Source: Hyparrhenia diplandra
Taxonomy: Eukaryota > Streptophyta > Magnoliopsida > Poales > Poaceae
Assembly: GCA_015847255.1 (NCBI GenBank)
Contig: JADLZK010004674.1
Location: 124,001 to 188,000 of the forward strand
Direction of reading: 5' to 3'
DNA: 64,000 nt
Made by a program: the position numbers and the translations under genes
Notes under the pieces: generated by a model
What the model was told of the DNA's origin: nothing
The model's database searches: none
What the model saw: the letters and a program-made list of their open reading frames with translations, nothing else
In this document: positions 10,803 through 21,608 of the stretch, piece after piece
Numbering within the stretch: position 1 is the stretch's first letter
How the letters are laid out: each line of letters begins with the position of its first letter

Positions 10803-12200
10803 ATAATCTCCCCCTAGTTCTTTGTGGTTGTACACGATCAACCCGACAAAAAGGTATTTAAGACAACACAATTTTTGTACAAGTTAGATAGAATGAGTCA
10901 CATAAATTTGTAAAAGCGACACAACAGACTAGTTCCTAGCGTTGGCGCTAGATCCGGTGTTAGTGCCTGCCTCCAAGGTCGTCGCATCCACAAAGATGAT
11001 GAGGTTGGTAAGACATATGACGAGGCCACCCTAGGTGTGGGCGGGAGTGTAACCATCGAGTTTTTCATCCGATTTTCGCCCTAGAAAAAAAACATAACGA
11101 GGGGAGTTGCTTAGTAGAGTACTCCCTCCGTCAAATCAATAACTTTACGTTTGGAGTTCAAAAATTTCCAAAAATAAAAGGTCATGATGCATCCGAAATG
11201 TACCAGCTGTAACTGTGCTAGCATTGTGAGACGGACGGAGGGAATAAAAAGTCGATTAAAAAAAAAAAACGGTAGGAGTGTGAGTCCTCAGGGTGAACAT
11301 GTAGCCGGCGTTGAGTAGATCAACGGAGAGAGAGTCGAAGCTGCCATCGGCCGATCAAATCATTACGTGAAATGGCGGTACCTTTAGAAGGGCAAAGGGT
11401 AATTTCCACACTACCTTGATCACCATGCCCAAGTGCTAGGCGTGCATTTAATCACGGGACGGAGAGAGTAGCCAACAAGATATAACTATGGCGGGAGGCG
11501 CTAAACCATTGCTTCTGGCGGCTTCATGTATACAATTAACGAGAAATTATGAAATTTAACCCGTTATTTGTGTGCCGCTAGAAATATGATCCGAATTCGC
11601 ATGCCTTATGAAATATGACCCATGTCGCCGCGAATTCTTATGAAATCTGGATTTTTCAGGATTTTCGGATTTTTACGTAAATTTAGGAATTTCTTTAACT
11701 TCCTCTATATATCCTGGTCATCACCCTTCTTTCTGACACTCTCCCTCACTCATTCCTCCTTTATATCTCTAATACTCTATACCAACTATTATTAGTGCCC
11801 TTGTAAAAAAAAAATATTATTAGTGCGGCCTACTTATAATTTTATCTAAACATATCCATGTGATATCTAGTTTTGAAGAATTTATTAAAACAAATTTAAT
11901 GGTGTAATCGAATTTAATTTAGACTTTTGGTTTGTCGGTTATAATATTTTTAGGTATTTTAAATTGTGGGCCCGCCGGTGGCCATGCTCTTTCTCTCTCG
12001 TTCGGCTTCATCACGCCTCCTCCTACGGCTCGTCCAGGCGTGGCACATTTGCGTGCTTGGAAACCGCGAGACAAAAATTTTCACTATAATTTAATCCAAC
12101 GCTTCTACGACAAGGAACCGAGAAGCGTTCACGTTCTAACGGCCGGCCCGGCTCTGCCTCTGTAGGTACGCCTTGAGTCCAAGTAAAAGTCTGATATTGT
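10803..12200. repeat. R1 family copy a and partial copies
   Basis: No gene seen. 10803-11060 matches the later R1 copies (ATAATCTCC..., TTAAGACAACACAATTTTTG). 11470-11560 matches the 18290-18360 stretch. 11840-11985 is the R1 core also found near 12205, 13890 and 19710. Positions 11640-11720 are AT-rich with a TATATAT motif but no following ORF. Confidence 0.5.
11122..11243. mobile_element. Short Stowaway-like MITE
   Basis: Starts CTCCCTCCGTC after TA and ends GACGGACGGAGGGA. About 122 bp, no coding capacity. The ends are the grass Stowaway type; the interior does not match the longer MITEs in this window. Confidence 0.65.
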
Positions 12201-13700
12201 TGGAAAAGGTTTCGGTCAAAACAAATTTACGGTTATGTCGAATTTAATTTAGATTTTTGGTTTGTCGGTTAAAATTTTTTTAGGTATTTTAAATTATGGG
12301 GCCCGCCGGTGGCCTCTCGTCTAGTAGGAGTAGTACTAATCCGGCGGCTTGCGAGAAGGAACCGAAGTGTTCACGTTGCCACGGCGGCCGTGTGTGCCTC
12401 TCGCCGGCCGCGAGGGGTGTCTTGTACATCGGGGTCACGTATGGAGTCATTTCACATGCTGTTCGATCGAGAGAGAGAGAGAATGGGGTGAGCGTTCGAT
12501 GCCAAATTTGTTTCAACATAACTACACAAGGCCACAATTTGCCTCTTTACGGAACAAATCAAAATTTGAATTCGTTTGTTAAGCCACAATGCACAAACTA
12601 GCAATACGAGGTTCAATCTGGATTCAGTAGGGAGCATCTGTTTAGAAGGCGCCCTCCTCTGTCGGACTCGAGTACGGACAACAACACCGTCGAGGCGCTT
12701 GCGGCCCTCGGCGGGGATTATAATCTCGGTAGCGGGTCTTAAGCTCTAGCCCATGATTAAGGCTCGAGACCTACACGGGAGATTATAGTCCTACGATCGC
12801 GAGCCCCTCTCGTCAATGTTATCGGGGATAATGAGTATCTAACGCTCTTTGCTACTATTCACTTAGACCGCACCACACCTCGGGCTCACAAGCGCAAAAT
12901 CTATTATCTTCAAATTACTCGGCGGCATGGATGAGTGGGTGGGCGCGGCCAAGGCGAGCTGCCATTCAATCAAAGCGGCGGGCTAAGGCATAGGATGCAC
13001 GGCATGCACGCATGAACAAACTGCCTCACTTATGAATTTGAGGCCGGTAGATAGCTTTGCAAGAAGGAAAATAGAAGAGAGGTGGAAAAGGATCTCCAAG
13101 CGAAGAAGATGTGCTTTTCTTGCGACATTTTCTTCGCCTCCTCCCCATCCTTTTATAATCTCCCGCATAGGTCTTTGTATTTGTACCTAGGATGAATCGG
13201 GAAAAGGTATAAGACAACAAAATTATTGAGCAATGTTGTACTACAAGCTAGATAGCAAACCTTTTTAGAGCCATTCAAAAAACCTTCAAAAAAAAGGAAG
13301 GATAATGCACTTTACAATCTAGATTTCGGTGCTTACCCAAGAAGATGTGCTTCTCTTGCGACATTTTTTTCGGCCTCCGCCCAAAACACCCGAGAGATCG
13401 AGAGCGACCAAGAGCCCAAGACTTCCACGGGCGGCCGGCGTCGGCAATCTGGCGGCGGCGGACCCCGTGTCGGACCGCTCTCTACTCTTGTTTGGTTGAG
13501 ATAAGTTTGGAAAGTCGGGACGAAGAGGTGAGAAGTAACTAGTAATAGGTGTAGTATGGGAGAAGGAAGAGACGAGAGCTGCGAGAGAAAAGCGCCCATA
13601 GCACTATATATGGAGCATACTGTATGAGGGAATCCGAGGTGGCAACTGTAGAGTGTTTGATGCAGACACCATGGTCCCACGGTTAATTTAGCCCTGGCAA
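12201..13700. repeat. R1 family copy b (tandem segment 1)
   Basis: Collinear with 13880-15250 and with 18230-19800. Landmarks in order: GGTTTGTCGGTTA core, CGTTCACGTTGCC, TTTCACATG...GATCGAGAGAGAG, AAATTTGTTTCAACA, GTCGGACT(C/T)GAGTA, GGAGATTATAGTCCTACG, CTTATAATCTCC, GGAAGGATAATGCACTTTA, GTGCTTCTCTTGCGACATTT, GTCGGACCGCTCTCTACTCT, GGCAACTGTAGAGTGTT. Only short unrelated frames, so it is noncoding or a long-dead gene region. Confidence 0.65.
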
Positions 13701-13879
13701 AAGTTTGTATAACTTGTTTGGAGTAAATTCAGCCTACGACAAAAGTTTGTCTTAGGAATCTGGCATCATTTTTTTTGAATTTGGGAATCCGGCCTCAAAA
13801 CAAAAATTTGTTAGGAATTCAAAACTTGCTCATAGTGCCCACACAACACCGGTTTCTCCGCATTCATACATATACTTTA

Positions 13880-15250
13880 TATCCTTTGTGTGGGCCTACT
13901 TGTAATTTTATCTAAATATATCCATGTGATATCTTGTTTTGAAGAATTAATTGAAACAAATTTAATGGCGTAATCGGAACTTAATTTAGATTTTTGGTTT
14001 GTCGGTTATAATATTTTTAGGTATTTTTAAATTATGGGGGGCCGGGTGGCCTCGTCTACACCGGGAGTAGTACTAATCCGGCGCTTGTGCGAGAAGGAAC
14101 GAAGCGTTCACGTTGCCCACGGGCCCATGGCCGGCCGGCTCTGCCTCTGGCTGGCAGCGGGTCCCCGTAGTATTTGTTGGAAAAGGTTTTGGTCAAAACT
14201 TTTTTTTGGGAATATAAAAACTCATCGTTCCGTCCACCCTTGGTGCGGGCCGCGCGGTGTCATCCGCACACTTTTGCACTCTGAGAGTCCTTTTTCCGGC
14301 CGCAGTGCGTAGAATCGTAATCATGACATGCCTGAAACACGTGTAGAGTAGGTGTCTTTATGCGGGTCACGTATGGTGTCATTTCACATGCCTGTTCGAT
14401 CGAGAGAGAGAGAATGAGGCGAGTGTTCGATGACAAATTTGTTTCAACACAAGGCCAAAATTTGCCTCTTATCAAAGCTGAATTTGTTTGTTGAGCCACA
14501 ATGCACAAACTAGCAATCTGAGGTTCGATCTGATTCTTGGAGAGCGAGCATTCCAAATTTGAACAATTTTTTGATAATATAACAACATTACGGAGAAACG
14601 AGGTTGTTTTGCTAACTCCTGATTTTGGCTGATTTAATAGTATTCCGTGAGACATAACAAGTGAAACAAGATGAAGCAAGAGCAAGCGAACATTGTCAAA
14701 AAAGAGGAAGCAAGACCTAAGCTACGAAGACATATATGGGCGTCTCGGGTCGGACTTGAGTAGGGGACGGCGACACCCTCGAGGAGCTTGCGGCGGATTA
14801 TAATCTCCAGTAGCGAGGTCTTAAGCGCTAGCCATGGCCATGACCGGGGCTCGAGACCTACATGGGAGATTATAGTCCTACGGCCCGTGAGCCCCACTCG
14901 TCAAAAGTCAACTCAAGAAACAAGCAAGAGTTTTGAGTCTACGCCCTAGAGCTGTGGTGTCGATTAGAGGAGAACAATATGCTCACTTTTTTTTTTTTGT
15001 GCACGTCGGTCCTCCTCATCCTTTGATAATCTCCAGCGTAGATCTCGTGGTTGTAGAAGGTAGCATGAGTCACAAAGATATGCAAGACAAACACAAAAAC
15101 TTTTTAGATCCATTCGAGAAAACACTTCAAGAAAGGAAGGATAATGCACTTTAGAATCTAGACTTTGATGCTTACCCAAGCGGATGTGCTTCTCTTGCGA
15201 CATTTTTTTCTTGGCCTCCTTCCCAACTCAACACTAGAGATCGGAGCGGC
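13880..15250. repeat. R1 family copy c (tandem segment 2)
   Basis: Second tandem copy, same landmark order as copy b but with its own insertions and deletions. The divergence and indels indicate an old duplication. No coding support. Confidence 0.65.
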
Positions 15251-15258
15251 GGGACTTC

Positions 15259-15440
15259 CACTATGTAAAAAAGGCTAATAACCGCCAATGAGCCCGGAGG
15301 CGTCGCTAATAACGGCGTCGTGTTGTGACATTCTTGCGCGGGCCGGGCGACCGTCAATGTAATAGGGCGTCGGATGGTCCCACAGGACCAATACGGCGTC
15401 GATAATAGGAGGTCATTACGAGGCGGCGTGTTCATGTAGC
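15259..15440. mobile_element. Possible CACTA-type terminal fragment
   Basis: Begins CACTATGTAAAAAAGGC and contains repeated short GC-rich motifs (AACGGCGTCG, TACGGCGTCG, GAGGCGGCG) like the subterminal repeats of CACTA transposons. The opposite side reads CATGTAGCG, an imperfect complement. No matching 3-bp target duplication was found and no transposase is present, so this is tentative. Confidence 0.25.
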
Positions 15441-15807
15441 GTCTGTTTTCTTAATCGGGCAGCGTTTTCGTTGGGGCCCGGAGCACAGGCGACTCGTGGC
15501 GGGCGCTTTTTGAAAGCGAGTGTCTCTGAGAATTCAAGCGTATCTCGAACCGCGCGTTTCATCACGGCGCATTTCGAGACCGATCGACTATGGATGCAAC
15601 CCTTAATTCAGGCGCGTTTTTGCTTCAGGAGACACCACCCGGCGCCTTTTGTGCGTACCGTTACGGTATTACGAGGGCGGCGTGGATTCACGGACTTCGC
15701 GTAGTCGATACCCGTCCGTGTTGCTTGACACCCGGTGCGGGCAGCGTGCAGCGAATACCGGCGCGCTTGAGCAAGTGCAAGTGCGTAGCGTACGTAAATT
15801 AAAGTCG
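15441..15807. other. CpG-rich stretch, unassigned
   Basis: Dense in CG dinucleotides and motifs such as ACCGTTACGGTATTACG. It may be a degenerate extension of the minisatellite that follows. No gene seen. Confidence 0.35.
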
Positions 15808-16225
15808 CAGCGTTTATTTTCGGGCCGGGTTGTGTTAGGAGGTATGCGTACATGTCCCAACCACTACCGGCGTGCGTTTATTTTGGCCGAGTTGTGTTAT
15901 CGGGTAATACGCGCATGTCGCAACCACTACCGGCGCAGCGTTTATTTTGGAGGCGAGTTGTGTTAGGAGGTGTACGTACATGTCGCAACCACTACCGACG
16001 CCCAGCGTTTATTTTTGAGGCGAGTTGTGTTAGCGGTGTACGTACATGTCGCGGCTCCTACCCGGCCTTGGCGTATAGTTTTAGGCGAGTTGTGTTATCG
16101 GGTGTGCGTACATGTCTCGGCCACTACCGGCAGCGCATATAGTTTCGGGCGAGATGTGTAGCGGTGTACGTACATGTCATAACCGCTACCGGCCAGCGTG
16201 GTCATTCTGAGGCGTGTGTTATCGC
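15808..16225. repeat. CpG-rich minisatellite, about 62-66 bp unit
   Basis: Six to seven units, starting near 15808, 15870, 15933, 15996, 16062, 16131 and 16193. The recurring elements of each unit are CAGCGTTTATTTT, GGCGAGTTGTGTTA, GTGTACGTACATGTCGCAAC and CACTACCGGC. Units differ by substitutions and small indels. An open frame crosses several units because the period is often close to a multiple of three, but the repeat structure explains it better than a protein does. Confidence 0.85.
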
Positions 16226-16602
16226 CCGGTTGTCGGTCTTTGTTTGCTAGGCACGCATCCGGTTTTGAGCGGGCCTCCGCCGCTCGGCGGAAGTCGGCCT
16301 TCCTTTGGGCACGAATTTGGTGGACGCATGTTAGGCCCGTTCTCTTGTGGTACAACGAAGCCGGGCGTTTTCATTTTGCATAGGTTATAACTTATAACAC
16401 TGCGGACATATATATAATGCGTTGCCACACACTTCAACACCGTCTCTCTCTCTCACGGTGGTGGCGGCACACGCGAGGGCGGGGGGGGGGAGGGGCGGGG
16501 AGGAGGGCGCGACTTACGGGGATGGCGACTATATCTTGTTGATGATTGATTTGCTACACTCGCTGCTATATAGTACACTGTATTTGGATCGCCTCCTTGG
16601 TG
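16226..16602. other. Unassigned spacer with G-rich run
   Basis: Contains a G-run tract at about 16480-16506 and a CTCTCTCTCTCAC stretch near 16443. Nothing gene-like is supported. Confidence 0.4.
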
Positions 16603-16760
16603 TCAGGTGTCTTGCCGAAACCTGCGGCGGATGCGACGAGGCTCCAAGTTGGAAGTTGTTCCTCTGTTGGATGCTTGTATTTGGAGGATCTTACGCTCGA
16701 GCAAGTCCTCCGGCGGCAACGGGAAGCACGTCGTCCGCGGCATCCGGAGGCGGCATAGTT
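16603..16760 (-). pseudogene. F-box-like N-terminal fragment
   Basis: The minus strand encodes MRRMPRTTCF followed by PPEDLLERKIL, the start of the same F-box-like family decayed at 31.6-43 kb (compare DDVL...LPEDL...EIL...). Only the first ~50 codons are recognisable, the frame shifts after about 20 codons, and the downstream part is absent, so it is a dead fragment. Confidence 0.5.
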
Positions 16761-16959
16761 TCTCAGTTGAATGGAGGCTAGGGTTTTTCCTTACCCCATA
16801 CATGCTTCCTAAGAAGCAATCTCAACCGTTGAATCAACCGAGATCAACGAGTGCACAAGCACCGGGCGCGATTTGGTTTGGGCTGCTTTGTTGGGCTCCA
16901 AATTCATCCTCCATGTGGGAGGATAGCCCAACAAAATCTGTTCCTAATCATACTGAAAC

Positions 16960-17245
16960 TCACAAAGGCGAGGCTTTACGCCTTGCTTCATTTCATTGTA
17001 ATCCAATCCACAAGCATCCGCGCAAATTCAGCATAGGTAGCCTCTGTTTTGCGGTGCTTGTCCTCGAAAGTGTGGGGAAACACAAAAAAAAACCTTCGAA
17101 TGACCCTTCCATTCCGGTCTTGCTTCATTGCCATGATAAAGCTCAATCGGAACCGCGAGAATGCATTGACAACACTAGCCTTCACACAACCAAAGTAATC
17201 GCTCTGAGATGTGTACACAAAGAAATCAGTTCCAAACCACAAGCG
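16960..17245 (-). pseudogene. Exon-like fragment of an unrecognised gene, copy 1
   Basis: The minus strand has an open stretch including CVKASVVNAFSRF and MAMKQDRNGRVIRRFF. The stretch 17085-17205 recurs at 17800-17935, where the text reads CVNASVVNAFSPA before the frame breaks. Preservation of the word CV(K/N)ASVVNAFS in two copies suggests descent from a coding exon. I do not recognise the family. A stop follows at the low-coordinate end. Confidence 0.35.
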
Positions 17246-17484
17246 GTCATCCTCGACGGCAAAGTTTCAATAAACTATAAAAGCGCACTATCAACCGTGC
17301 GGCGAGTGCCTGATAAACAAACAAGCTCTGTCATTAGTCTTATGAAGTCGGCATCTCAATTTTTAAAATATGATAAAAAAAAAAGATGACAAGCTAGACG
17401 TTCATGAGTAGAAGTTCCATCCATTGTAAACTCTGGACAATGTACAAAATATGACACAAAGAGTTTACAAAAAATGTTGGTCGT

Positions 17485-17705
17485 AATGCTCGGTCACACA
17501 CAACGCATGCTCATAAAGATCAACAATACTCCTATCATGCATATCCCTGATGTGCACAATGTCAAGGTAGAGCCCGCCACAAGGCAAAAATGTTACTTTT
17601 ATGTCCTTGGAAGCCCACGGCCTCTAGTTTTGATTTAAACTTCTTTGTTCATCCACATATTCAGAATCGGATTTGGCATGCTCTGTCCAAAATTCTATTT
17701 TCTCC
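17485..17705 (-). repeat. Duplicated exon-like segment, copy 1
   Basis: Matches 19801-20010 over about 200 bp (shared words include CCTATCATGCATATCCC and TTTTATGTCCTTGGAAG). On the minus strand it reads through as CGGLYLDIVHIRDMHD...VDLYEHALCVTEHY before a stop, so it may be another exon of the same unrecognised gene as 16960-17245. Confidence 0.45.
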
Positions 17706-17799
17706 AGAACTTTAGGAGATATACAGCACATCATCCTACTGATATACAACATTATTAGCTTTCAAACCAAGTGTGGAATAATAGAACTGCCGAGTAGGG

Positions 17800-17935
17800 C
17801 TCAAATAAAAAATAAAAACTTCGAATGGCCCTTCCATTCCACCTTGCTTCATGCCCATCATAATAAAGCTCAATCAGGGCAGGCGAGAATGCATTGACAA
17901 CACTAGCGTTCACACAACCAAAGTAATCACTTACA
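17800..17935 (-). repeat. Exon-like fragment of the unrecognised gene, copy 2
   Basis: Second copy of 17085-17205 with several substitutions and small indels. The shared word GAATGCATTGACAACACTAG is intact. 17936-18229 has no recognisable feature. Confidence 0.4.
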
Positions 17936-18229
17936 CTTGTATATTAATGGAATGGCTAGCACTTACACTAGGTGGATACATCATGGGGAACCATTGGAGG
18001 TTATACTATATGAAAATGAGGGCCTTGCTGATGAACCAGACTAGTATCAATGATGATCTTTGAATGAGTGTGGATGAAGAAGGCCATGATGATGGAATTT
18101 ATGATAAGGTGCACGAGGGAATTGTATACAAACTGAAGATGAAGGTAAAAAAGAAAAAAGGTCTATGTTTGCAATTATATTGGAAGAGATGAAGCGGCAA
18201 CTCAAAAGACAATAAGGGTGGCATCTCCA

Positions 18230-19800
18230 CCGACGAGGATGAGTTTTTCCTCCTCGGGTTTTCGCCCGATTTTTTCTCTCGAAAAAAAATAGAGTAGCCA
18301 ATAAGATATGACTATGGGGAGCTGCTAAACCATTACTTCCTAGCAGCTTCATGTGTACAATTTAAAATGACAAGCATATCCAAGAGTTTGCTAAACTAGT
18401 TTGCCATCCTTGGATTTTTGCAAAGCGAAAAAAACTTGGCTCCAACGAGAAGAGGTAGTTCTTGGGCGGCCCATCGGTCGTACACATGGGAACAGAACCG
18501 ACGAGAAGAGGTAAAGGAAGGGTGGAAATATAATTTAGTTTCACTCTAAGGGCTCGATGCAAGTTTGCTAGAGTGGGAAGTTTGTAGATCCTGGGATTGG
18601 TTTAGTTAGTGGAAAATGAAATGCGCTTTGGGATTAGATTCGGCGTTTACGCAAGAAGATGTGCCTTCAAAGAACGCGCTAGATCCTCTTGTGCTTCTTG
18701 GGACTCCTCATCCTTTTATAATCTCCAGCGTGGGTCTTTGGGTTTGTACCTAGAATCAATCATCGAGAAAAAAAGGATTTTAAGATGACAAAATTATTGA
18801 GCAATGTTGTACAAGCTACTCCCTCCGTCCCATGGACTTCGTCGTTTTGACTTTTGAACTTCATGTTTGACCATCTTATTGAAAATATTTATGCAAATTA
18901 TAAAATAAATTAATCAATATTCAAGTATCTTCGTTGATAAAATAAATCGTAACAAAATAAATTATATTTGTGCAAAAAATTTGAATAAGACGAAACATCG
19001 AATAAGATGGCACGGAATCTAGGGTGACAAACTCAGTGGGACGGAGGGAGTAGATAGCAAACCATTCAAAAAAAACCCTTCAAAAAAAGGAAGGATAATG
19101 CACTTTACAATCTAGATTTCGGTGCTTACCCAAGAAGATATGCTTCCGCCGACGGACCCCAGTCTGCAACCACCAAAAAGAAAAGAAGATATGCTTCATG
19201 ACGGACCCGGATCTGCAACCACCAAAAAAAAAAAAAAAAAACTTCAGATTTGCTGTTTCTAGAACCACATGAAAAACCATATCTAGCTGCATGGATGTGA
19301 TAAAGAGGTGCACCTGCCTAGGATGGAGACGAAGGCGAGGCAGTCCCCTGTGTCGGACCGCTCTCTACTCTTGTTTGCTTGAGATGAGTTTGGAAAGTCA
19401 GGACTGAGAAGAGGTGAGAAGAGTACTAGTACAGTAGGTGTAGTATGGGAGAAGGAACAAGGAAGAGACGAGAGAGTGAGAGAGGCGAGAGAAAACTGCC
19501 CATAGTAGCACTATAAAGGAATCCGAGGTGGCAACTGTAGAGTGTTCGATGCGAGACACCATAGTCCCACGGTTAATGTAAAAAGGGCGATCGTAACTTG
19601 TGTGCTATTTCGAAATTTTAAACATTGTTTGGAGTAATAGGACTATGGGAGAATTAGAAATTGGCCCTGAAAAAAAAGTTTGTCCTACTCTATCCCAACT
19701 ACCATCGTTTGGGCCCGCTTGTAATTTTATCTAAATATATCCATGTGATATCTTGTTTTGAAGAATTAATTGAAACAAATTTAATGGTGTAATCAAAATT
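18230..19800. repeat. R1 family copy d
   Basis: Same landmark order as copies b and c (CCTTTTATAATCTCCAGCG at ~18713, AAATTATTGAGCAATGTTG, GGAAGGATAATGCACTTTAC, CGGACCGCTCTCTACTCTTG at ~19355, GGCAACTGTAGAGTG at ~19528, core at ~19710). It is split by the MITE at 18819-19050. A short internal duplication, AAGAAGATATGCTTC, lies at 19131 and ~19182. Confidence 0.65.
18819..19050. mobile_element. Stowaway MITE with proven TA target site
   Basis: 232 bp starting CTCCCTCCGTCCCATGGA and ending GTGGGACGGAGGGAG, with TA on both sides (18817-18818, 19051-19052). R1 copy b has the uninterrupted CAAGCTAGATAGCAAACC near 13240, which shows the empty site. Internal words such as TTTGACCATCTTATT and AATTTGAATAAGACGA recur in the MITE fragments at 35239, 37410 and 40575. 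Confidence 0.9.
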
Positions 19801-20010
19801 TAATGCTCGGTCACACAAAGCAAGTACTCCTATCATGCATATCCCCGATGTGCACAAGGTCAAGGTAGAGACCGACACAAGACAAAAAATGTTGCTTTTA
19901 TGTCCTTGGAAGTCTTTGAACATTAGTTTGGTTTAAGCTATTTGTGCATCCACATATTCAAAATCGCATTTGGCATACGTCCGAAATTCTATTTTCTCCG
20001 AACTTTTGGC
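19801..20010 (-). repeat. Duplicated exon-like segment, copy 2
   Basis: Second copy of 17485-17705, joined directly to the end of R1 copy d. The junction differs from that of copy 1, so the two were placed independently or rearranged afterwards. Confidence 0.45.
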
Positions 20011-21426
20011 GTTTGTAATAAAGAAGTTGACAAATTCCATCTCTCTTCCTGCCCTTGTAATCTAACAAAGTACCAGTTTCTTAAGGTGGCTTTGAAGACA
20101 ATCAAGATATATGTTTTTCGTATCGGTATTTTTAAAATCTCGGCGGTCACCGATAATCGGGAATATCGGATATATCGGAAATTTATCGGCGATACAAAAA
20201 AACTTCTAGACCAAATTTATAAAAAATATTTATTTTGTTCAAAAAATCATGTACATCTATTCTATACCATTTTAGATAAAAAAACAAATGTAATTGCACA
20301 AAAGTACCAACTCAATGTGACTGAGCAAGAATAGCACCTTCAAAGACACAAAACTTCAAATAATATAGGTGCACTAGTCCACAACATAATTCAAGTCCCA
20401 AATATTACAAAAAAGATAGTCTAAAACATCACTAGTCCACAACATAGCGAGAATCGGTAGAGGTCCACGGTTCCAAACATGCATAAAACTAGGATAGTAC
20501 GGTCCTAGATATTACAAATTCTACTGATAGTGCCAAATATTACATAATATCATTGCACAATCCAAAATACAACAAGTTGCACATGGCAAAATGAGTCCAT
20601 ATCGCACGGTACATTCATGTCAAATCTTTGCATTTTAGCAAACAATATGTTAGAATTCATACACTAAAAAAGGCCAAGTCGACATTTCAGCTACCATAGT
20701 TAGTCAATTGCATGCTAGAAGTGGAAGAAACGCACCTCACCTCTTCACTAGTACAAGTTCTTAACAGAGACTTTCTTCATCCTTTTTCGATCTTGGACGA
20801 AGAGGGGAGGAGGTTGGTTGTACATTTGTCATTGCCTTGCTCTTATGGCCGAGCGGTGTCACCTCTACTACCGGTGTCATCAACCAGGTCAACCACAATG
20901 CCCTTTGCACGAAGCCACACTCTTGCCTTTAGCACTAGAGAAGCACGAGCTCTATCACCAGCCATTGTACTAGTAACAAATTAAAAAGTCATGAATTAGC
21001 ATAGGGCACCAAATTATCGTGTCACTCTCAAAGTTTTCAAGTGGAGCATGGACCAAATTATTCTGCTGTAATGAATTAGCATAAGGCCACTAATTGTTTG
21101 AAATTCATATTCATTCATATAGCAATAAAAGTACCAGATTAAAAACCCCAAGGAGAAGTGCCTAGGCAATAAGTTACATGTGGATTATGTAGCGAAAAGC
21201 GTCTCTTTCTATGTGATGCAAAACAAACAGTAGCGCCTTGGAGCCAAAGCTCCGGTTCATTGCTAGCAAATAAAGCTCCAAAGTGTACACATCCACATAT
21301 AGCTAAACAGTTAGCCAAAGAACTGTCAACCATTTTTAATTTTCCCTAAATCAAACTAATGAGATGTCATCACTGTATGCAAGCTAGAAGTGTTGTAATT
21401 GTATATATGTAGCAGCTTTTGCATCA
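20011..21426. other. AT-rich region, no gene supported
   Basis: 20133-20195 has a quasi-periodic run of TCGG words (CGATAATCGGGAATATCGGA). The rest is AT-rich with short frames only. Nothing resembles a known protein or an RNA gene. Confidence 0.4.
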
Positions 21427-21608
21427 TCAATCAATATGCTTACACAGTAGCATGCATATGTATGTTAGCCATTAAAAGGATCGATAGCATGCAAGACATC
21501 TGAATTTGAGGATCCCTACGACTCAATCAATATGCTTACACAGTAGCATCAATATAACACACACACATCTGAATTTGAGGATCCCTACGACTCTACACAC
21601 ATCTGAGA
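21427..21608. repeat. Patchwork of short duplications at a rearrangement edge
   Basis: The word TCAATCAATATGCTTACACA occurs near 21427 and 21524. The word CATCTGAATTTGAGGATCCC occurs near 21498 and 21567, and ACACATCTGA recurs once more at ~21598 right before Copia sequence begins. Copy-and-paste fragments like this are typical of filler DNA made during error-prone break repair. Confidence 0.7.

Noticed and set aside
15649..16161. A protein with a ~21-residue repeat in the minisatellite
   Set aside because: The frame is not kept through the array, unit lengths vary between 62 and 69, and no start context or flanking exon exists.
15259..16380. A full CACTA transposon enclosing the minisatellite
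   Set aside because: No convincing second CACTA/TAGTG end, no 3-bp target duplication and no transposase. Kept only as a tentative end fragment.
16479..16506. G-quadruplex-type regulatory element
   Set aside because: A single G-rich run without a gene or promoter context, and G-runs of this kind are common assembly weak points.
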